Shown: piece after piece, positions 5,933-8,266 of the stretch | Layout: each line of letters begins with the position of its first letter | Numbering within the stretch: the first letter of the stretch is position 1 | Translations under genes and position numbers: made by a program | Origin: CAKTOF01 sp964523945 | GTDB taxonomy: Bacteria; Bacillota; Clostridia; Oscillospirales; Oscillospiraceae | Length of the DNA stretch: 8,266 bases | Direction of reading: 5' to 3' | NCBI GenBank assembly: GCA_964523945.1 | Contig: CAZGBU010000093.1 | Location: 1-8,266, forward strand | Notes under the pieces: generated by a model | The model's input: only the letters and a program-made list of their open reading frames with translations | Told to the model about the DNA's origin: nothing | The model's database searches: none

Positions 5933-6448
5933 ATGAGAGACTCAAATACCATGATGGTGAAAAAATGCACCGTGACGGCGATGCTGCTGGCGATGAACGT
6001 CGCGCTCAGCTCGTTCGGCGTACCTGTGCCAGGCGGTCATCTGTATCTGAACGACGTCGTAATCTGCACGGCGTCCATTCTGCTCGGTCCGATCCATGTG
6101 TTTGTGGTGGGCGGTATCGGCGCGTTCATCGGCGACGCGCTGTTTTATCCGGCGCCAATGTTTGTCTCACTTGTCACGCACGGTCTGCAGGCAGTGGTCA
6201 TTTCGCTGTGCGCGCACCGCCTGTTCGGGCAGAGAAAGCAGCTGGCCGCCGTAGTCGGGGTCACGCTCGGTGCGATTGTCATGGTCGTTGGCTATACGCT
6301 TGACCGTGCGTTTGTCTATGGCACGCCGGAATATGCAATTGTCAAGCTGCCGTTCCAGATCCTGCAGGCGGCCGTCGGAGCTGTGCTGGGCGTGGTGCTC
6401 TGTTTCCCGTGCCGCATTGGCCGGCTCTATGAAAAACGAATGGTGTGA
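5933..6448 (+). CDS. ECF transporter S component (substrate-specific membrane subunit)
   Basis: Small membrane protein of the ECF-type S-component class, which captures a vitamin or precursor and docks on a shared EcfT-ATPase module. The 171-residue product has about six hydrophobic helices (roughly 11-28, 41-52, 54-70, 74-95, 104-124 and 138-160), the usual size and topology. Recognisable family features are PGGHLYLNDVVI near 34-44, GGIGAFIGDALFYPAP (60-75) and HGLQA (83-87). ATG 5933 has AGAGGGG at 5-nt spacing. No T or ATPase subunit is adjacent on its strand, so it probably uses a module encoded elsewhere. The substrate cannot be read from the sequence. The divergent MocR/PdxR-type regulator makes vitamin B6 or a related compound the leading inference; other vitamins remain possible. 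Confidence 0.82.
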   Translation: MRDSNTMMVKKCTVTAMLLAMNVALSSFGVPVPGGHLYLNDVVICTASILLGPIHVFVVGGIGAFIGDALFYPAPMFVSLVTHGLQAVVISLCAHRLFGQRKQLAAVVGVTLGAIVMVVGYTLDRAFVYGTPEYAIVKLPFQILQAAVGAVLGVVLCFPCRIGRLYEKRMV

Positions 6449-6462
6449 TCGGCCGACAGACG

Positions 6463-6498
6463 AAAGCGCCGCCGCGATGTCTTCCGCGGCGGCGCTTT
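6463..6498. terminator. Bidirectional terminator between convergent ECF genes
   Basis: The arms AAAGCGCCGCCGCG (6463-6476) and CGCGGCGGCGCTTT (6485-6498) are exact reverse complements of 14 bp with an 8-nt loop. The stem is flanked by A/T bases on both sides, giving a short T-tract in either direction. It starts 15 bases after the plus-strand S-component stop. Its right arm overlaps the TAA (6497-6499) of the minus-strand fusion gene, so one hairpin can end both convergent transcripts. Confidence 0.88.
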
Positions 6499-8212
6499 AT
6501 TCTGCCGCTACCAGGCCGTATTTGATTTTGATGCGGTCGAGCTTCTCGAGCATGGGCAGCGCGAGAAACCACAGGAACAACGCTGTCGATGCAGCCTGGA
6601 TCAAATCCATCGGCAGGCCGGACAGATAGTATGTCAACACGACCGGCCAGGAGAGGACGGGCTGCGCTATGATGGCGGCGGCCGGGTTCATGATCCCGCC
6701 ATAGATCACGAGCGTGCTGAGCGCGCCGAAAACGCTCAGCGACAGCCGGCTCCGGCGCAGCAGGCCTTTGCGGTAGAGTACGCCGGCCAGAAAGCCGATC
6801 AGACCCATTGCGGCCATCTGCCATGGTGTCCACGGCCCCTGTCCGAACAGGACGTTTGAGGTCAGCATGGTCACTGCTCCGACGAGAAAGCCCGCCTCAC
6901 CGCCAAACGCAACGCCGGAGAGAATGACGAGCGCGATGACCGGTTTACACTGCGGCAGCATTGCCAGTACTGCGCGTCCGGCCACACCGAGCGCGCACAG
7001 CACCGCGAGAATGACCAGCTCACGCGCGCGCGGCTTTCGCCCCTCAAAGACGAGAAAAAACGGAACCATGCACTCGAGCAACACAAGCAGCGAGATCAGG
7101 TAGTAGTTCCGGCCGCCGAACCAGTGCACACCTGCGAAGATGGTCAGCGGGATCAGCAGCACAATGGCGGCGGCCGCGGCAACGGTGCGCCGCGACAGAC
7201 GGCCCCGCGCAGTCGTGCGCGCGGCCTTTGCGTCCGGTTCGCGGCGGCTGACCGCAGCAGCCAGCAGGATCAGCGCACCGAGCAGAACGCCATAGAGCAC
7301 CGCCTCGGAACGGAACAGCCGTTCGAGCGGGAGCAGGCCGGTTGCGTGGGCAAAGGCGATCAGCGCAACCATGCCGGACAGCCCTGCGAGCGCGCGCCGC
7401 CACAGCGGCAGCCTTTCACGCGACGGCGGCGTGGGCGGCGGTGGGAGCGGTTCGCCTTCGTCCGGCAGCTCAGGCGGCTCTGGCGCCGCGCCGCCGCAGG
7501 CGAGGATCAAATCGTCCGCTGTGACGGCTTCGGGCAGAAGCTGCCGCGCCATGCGGCTTGCGGCGGTGGTGTAGAAGCAGTTCCCGGAGAAAAACGCGCG
7601 CGGCGGCGCGCTGGAGACGATGCCGCCGTCAAAAAACAGCGCGCAGCGGTGCGCATGTGCGGCGCAGAATTCCACGTCGTGGCTGACCATGACGATTGTG
7701 ACGCCGCGCGCGGCCAGTGCGCGCAGCATCCCGGCGAATTCCAGCTTGAACGATGCGTCGAGTCCTTTGGTCGGCTCATCGAGCAGCAGGATATCCGGAT
7801 TCTGCAGCAGCACCTTGGCCAGCGCAGCGCGCTGCTGCTCTCCGCCGGACAAATCATACGGATGCCGGGCCAGCAGCGCTGAGAGCCGGCACAGCCGCAC
7901 CACATCTGCCAGCCGCTGCGCACGATCCGGCTCCCCCGGGGCGATGGCCTCTTCCAGATCCTCGCGCACCGTCTTTTTGACGAACAGCGCCTGCGGATTC
8001 TGCGGCAGGGCGCAGACGGTCCCATCCATATGAATGCTGCCGCGATATGGCCGGTTCTGCCCCGTCAGCAGCGAGAGTGTCGTGCTCTTTCCGGCGCCGT
8101 TGCCGCCCAGAATGGCGAGAAATTCGCCTCGTCCGACGGTCAGGTCCAGCCCGCGCAGCACGTCAGGGGCGTCTTTTTCATAGCGAAACCAGACCTCGTG
8201 TACTTCGATCAC
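6497..8212 (-). CDS. ECF transporter fusion: ATPase domain plus S-component membrane domain
   Basis: Single 571-residue protein joining an energy-coupling ATPase to a substrate-binding membrane part. The ABC domain (1 to about 240) is complete: Walker A GGNGAGKST (36-44), Q-loop Gln71, signature LSGGEQQR (121-128), Walker B ILLLDEPT with Glu146, D-loop GLDAS, and H-loop His178. A Pro/Glu-rich linker spans about 242-265. Then come hydrophobic helices near 277-296, 304-322, 343-362 and 369-389, followed by an S-component-like region at about 397-553 containing CKPVIALVILSGVAFGGEAG, GQGPWTPWQM (457-466) and GLIGFLAG. From memory this last part resembles CbrT-like, possibly cobalamin-specific, S components; the substrate is unproven. 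The start is GTG (MIEVHEVWFRY, typical for ECF ATPases). It has no Shine-Dalgarno site but overlaps an upstream stop as GTGA, suggesting coupled translation. A T component and a second ATPase would lie beyond the right edge. Confidence 0.85.
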   Translation of the reverse strand: MIEVHEVWFRYEKDAPDVLRGLDLTVGRGEFLAILGGNGAGKSTTLSLLTGQNRPYRGSIHMDGTVCALPQNPQALFVKKTVREDLEEAIAPGEPDRAQRLADVVRLCRLSALLARHPYDLSGGEQQRAALAKVLLQNPDILLLDEPTKGLDASFKLEFAGMLRALAARGVTIVMVSHDVEFCAAHAHRCALFFDGGIVSSAPPRAFFSGNCFYTTAASRMARQLLPEAVTADDLILACGGAAPEPPELPDEGEPLPPPPTPPSRERLPLWRRALAGLSGMVALIAFAHATGLLPLERLFRSEAVLYGVLLGALILLAAAVSRREPDAKAARTTARGRLSRRTVAAAAAIVLLIPLTIFAGVHWFGGRNYYLISLLVLLECMVPFFLVFEGRKPRARELVILAVLCALGVAGRAVLAMLPQCKPVIALVILSGVAFGGEAGFLVGAVTMLTSNVLFGQGPWTPWQMAAMGLIGFLAGVLYRKGLLRRSRLSLSVFGALSTLVIYGGIMNPAAAIIAQPVLSWPVVLTYYLSGLPMDLIQAASTALFLWFLALPMLEKLDRIKIKYGLVAAE

Positions 8213-8266
8213 CAGAGAACCGCACGGGTGCGTTGGTGCGGGCGGGAGCGGCCGGAGCGGATGCGC
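8209..8266 (-). CDS. C-terminal end of an upstream gene, partial
   Basis: An open minus-strand frame enters from the right edge and ends with ...RIRSGRSRPHQRTRAVLW and a TGA at 8209-8211. The stop overlaps the GTG of the fusion gene by 4 bases (GTGA). Codons are GC-rich at third positions, like the neighbours. Only 18 residues are visible and they are basic and undiagnostic. From operon logic it could be the EcfT component or the partner ATPase. A chance open frame is possible in such GC-rich DNA. Confidence 0.4.
   Translation of the reverse strand, partial: RIRSGRSRPHQRTRAVLW

Noticed and set aside
7124..7882. Long plus-strand open frame (252 codons) opposite the ECF fusion gene
   Set aside because: Arg/Gln/Ala-rich translation with no recognisable fold, lying exactly opposite the conserved ATPase and linker; an antisense artefact of high GC.

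Overview
The window is high-GC, gene-dense bacterial DNA. Its spacers are short and AT-rich, its genes are joined by ATGA/GTGA overlaps, and it carries a lipobox-type PstS, a PhoB/PhoR pair, a MocR-type regulator and two energy-coupling-factor (ECF) vitamin transporter genes. This combination best fits a high-GC Firmicute, probably a gut-type Clostridia/Oscillospirales lineage. That taxonomy is inferred from gene style and protein resemblance; there is no rRNA here to confirm it.

The left two thirds (about 1-4735, all minus strand, so read right to left) is a phosphate-starvation module. phoB (response regulator) overlaps phoR (sensor kinase) by 4 bases, and phoR ends at a strong hairpin terminator. 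A regulatory gap of about 260 bases follows, then pstS (phosphate-binding lipoprotein), a perfect 13-bp intercistronic hairpin, pstC (permease), and possibly the first codons of the next gene (pstA would be expected) at the left edge. The spacers before phoB and before pstS hold the same promoter layout: a TTTACA-like hexamer, 17 nt, TTTACA, 9 nt, TATACTG. This suggests that PhoB controls both transcripts and autoregulates its own.

The right third is a vitamin-uptake region. A MocR/PdxR-type PLP-dependent regulator (minus strand) appears to lack about the last 100 residues of its aminotransferase-like domain, and it stops a few bases before the phoB promoter. Divergent from it is a stand-alone ECF S component (plus strand), which the regulator probably controls; vitamin B6 uptake is the leading but unproven guess. 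That gene converges, across a perfect 14-bp-arm bidirectional terminator, with a 571-residue minus-strand protein that fuses an ECF-type ATPase to a multi-spanning S-component-like membrane domain. Its substrate is unknown; cobalamin is my best guess from resemblance. Its GTG start overlaps the stop of an open frame running off the right edge, so it is probably the distal gene of a longer ECF operon.

I saw no tRNA, rRNA, CRISPR array, insertion sequence or phage gene. The most interesting points are the matched Pho promoters, the truncated MocR regulator abutting the phoB promoter, and the ATPase/S-component fusion. None of them clearly amounts to a wholly new system.
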